This document shows positions 63,503 through 64,000 of a stretch of 64,000 nt of DNA, piece after piece. Source of the stretch: Domibacillus iocasae (GTDB taxonomy: Bacteria; Bacillota; Bacilli; Bacillales; Domibacillaceae); contig NZ_MAMP01000021.1 of assembly GCF_001750285.1 (NCBI RefSeq), positions 248,001 to 312,000 on the forward strand, in the 5' to 3' direction. The stretch's first letter is position 1, and the number at the start of each line of letters is the position of its first letter. Below the pieces are notes generated by a model, which had not been told where the DNA came from, searched no databases, and saw nothing but the letters and a program-made list of their open reading frames with translations. Made by a program: the position numbers and the translations under genes.

Positions 63503-64000
63503 GTGAGAAAGATTGTAGTGATTGGGCACGGTGGTCATAGCAAGGTCGTTCAGGATACGATTCAGTCATTAGGTGGGTATGAGTTCATTGCTATATTAGA
63601 TGACCGTTATACGGATGTTTCATGTAAAAACGGTATACAATTCGGCCCGGTTTCTGAGGCGAAGAAACTGGCAACAGACCCTGGGGTGGTTTTTACAATT
63701 GCCATTGGGACAAATTGGGTTCGTGAAAAAATTGCGAAAGAACTGTTTGATTACGGTGCAATGTTTGAAACGCTTATTCATCCGTTTTCGTTTGTTAGCC
63801 CTTCTGCGCGTATTGGGCCTGGATCGGTTGTGATGGCAGGAGCCATTATTAATGCGGATGCAGTGATTGGCTCACATGTCATTGTTAATTCCGGCTCGAT
63901 TGTGGAACATGACAATTTTATTGCCGATTATGCGCATATTTCGCCGGGAAGTGTGATGACTGGGAACGTAACTGTCGGGACGGGTGCTCACGTCGGCGCC
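63503..64000 (+). CDS. epsM: Sugar O/N-acyltransferase of the NeuD/PglD/EpsM family, 3' truncated by window edge
   Basis: A frame open from GTG 63503 to the window end (166 codons). It begins KIVVIGHGGHSKVVQD, the nucleotide-sugar-binding fold of PglD/EpsM, and goes into hexapeptide repeats (ARIGPGSVVMAGAIINADAVIG) with the catalytic His in SIVEHDN. PglD acetylates the 4-amino sugar to make UDP-diacetylbacillosamine. AGAGGCGGTG lies upstream. In B. subtilis epsL-epsM-epsN are consecutive, so an aminotransferase gene is expected right after the window. Confidence 0.9.
   Translation, partial: MRKIVVIGHGGHSKVVQDTIQSLGGYEFIAILDDRYTDVSCKNGIQFGPVSEAKKLATDPGVVFTIAIGTNWVREKIAKELFDYGAMFETLIHPFSFVSPSARIGPGSVVMAGAIINADAVIGSHVIVNSGSIVEHDNFIADYAHISPGSVMTGNVTVGTGAHVGA

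Overview
The window is a chromosomal segment of an endospore-forming, flagellated, low-to-mid GC member of the Bacillaceae that carries an SLH-type S-layer. The evidence is gene content and order: mnaA, then an atpZ-atpI-atpBEFHAGDC operon, ywzB, murA, spoIID, spoIIQ, spoIIID, mbl, flhO, flhP, fabZ, ywpF, ssbB and ywqA follow the arrangement known from Bacillus subtilis. TTG and GTG starts with strong Shine-Dalgarno sites are common, as are candidate SigE and SigF promoters in front of sporulation genes. The species cannot be fixed from sequence reading alone.

Layout. 1-881: 3' part of the UDP-GlcNAc 2-epimerase gene. 1014-8587: ATP synthase operon with a near-consensus SigA promoter and a terminator. 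8659-23728: core block of cell-wall, sporulation, cell-shape, flagellar, fatty-acid and DNA genes. 23923-30836: three peptidoglycan hydrolases and a subtilisin-like protease, all carrying SLH domains. 30837-31475: non-coding stretch with a small unknown peptide gene and a transposase-less IS200/IS605-like end. 31476-35944: murJ, an unknown lipoprotein and gnd. 36152-41705: secondary cell-wall polymer genes, including csaB, which makes the pyruvylated ligand bound by SLH domains, plus wecC, tagA and glycosyltransferases. 41940-42953: a broken NERD-domain gene and an Ig-like lipoprotein. 43774-46860: the S-layer protein gene behind an 820-nt upstream region. 46992-64000: an exopolysaccharide or S-layer glycan cluster. 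It holds TPR, ligase/polymerase and Wzz genes, an EAR-like antitermination RNA, epsC, wbpB, wbpA, flippase, glycosyltransferases, polymerase, wbpE, wbpD, epsL and a truncated epsM.

How it fits together. MnaA and WecC supply UDP-ManNAc and UDP-ManNAcA, and TagA and the GT4 enzymes build a wall polymer that CsaB pyruvylates. The SLH enzymes and the S-layer protein can then dock on it. In the eps-like cluster, EpsC, EpsM (and probably an EpsN just outside the window) with EpsL point to an N,N'-diacetylbacillosamine-initiated chain. WbpA, WbpB, WbpE and WbpD make UDP-2,3-diacetamido-2,3-dideoxyglucuronic acid.

The most notable non-standard signals are: a 57-nt intergenic element in three copies with compensatory base changes in its stems; a gene that appears to need -1 slippage on an A10 run to be read in full; arrays of 20-21-nt phased repeats beside the wall-polymer genes; the IS605-like solo end with a complex fold; and the EAR-type RNA with its own downstream hairpin.
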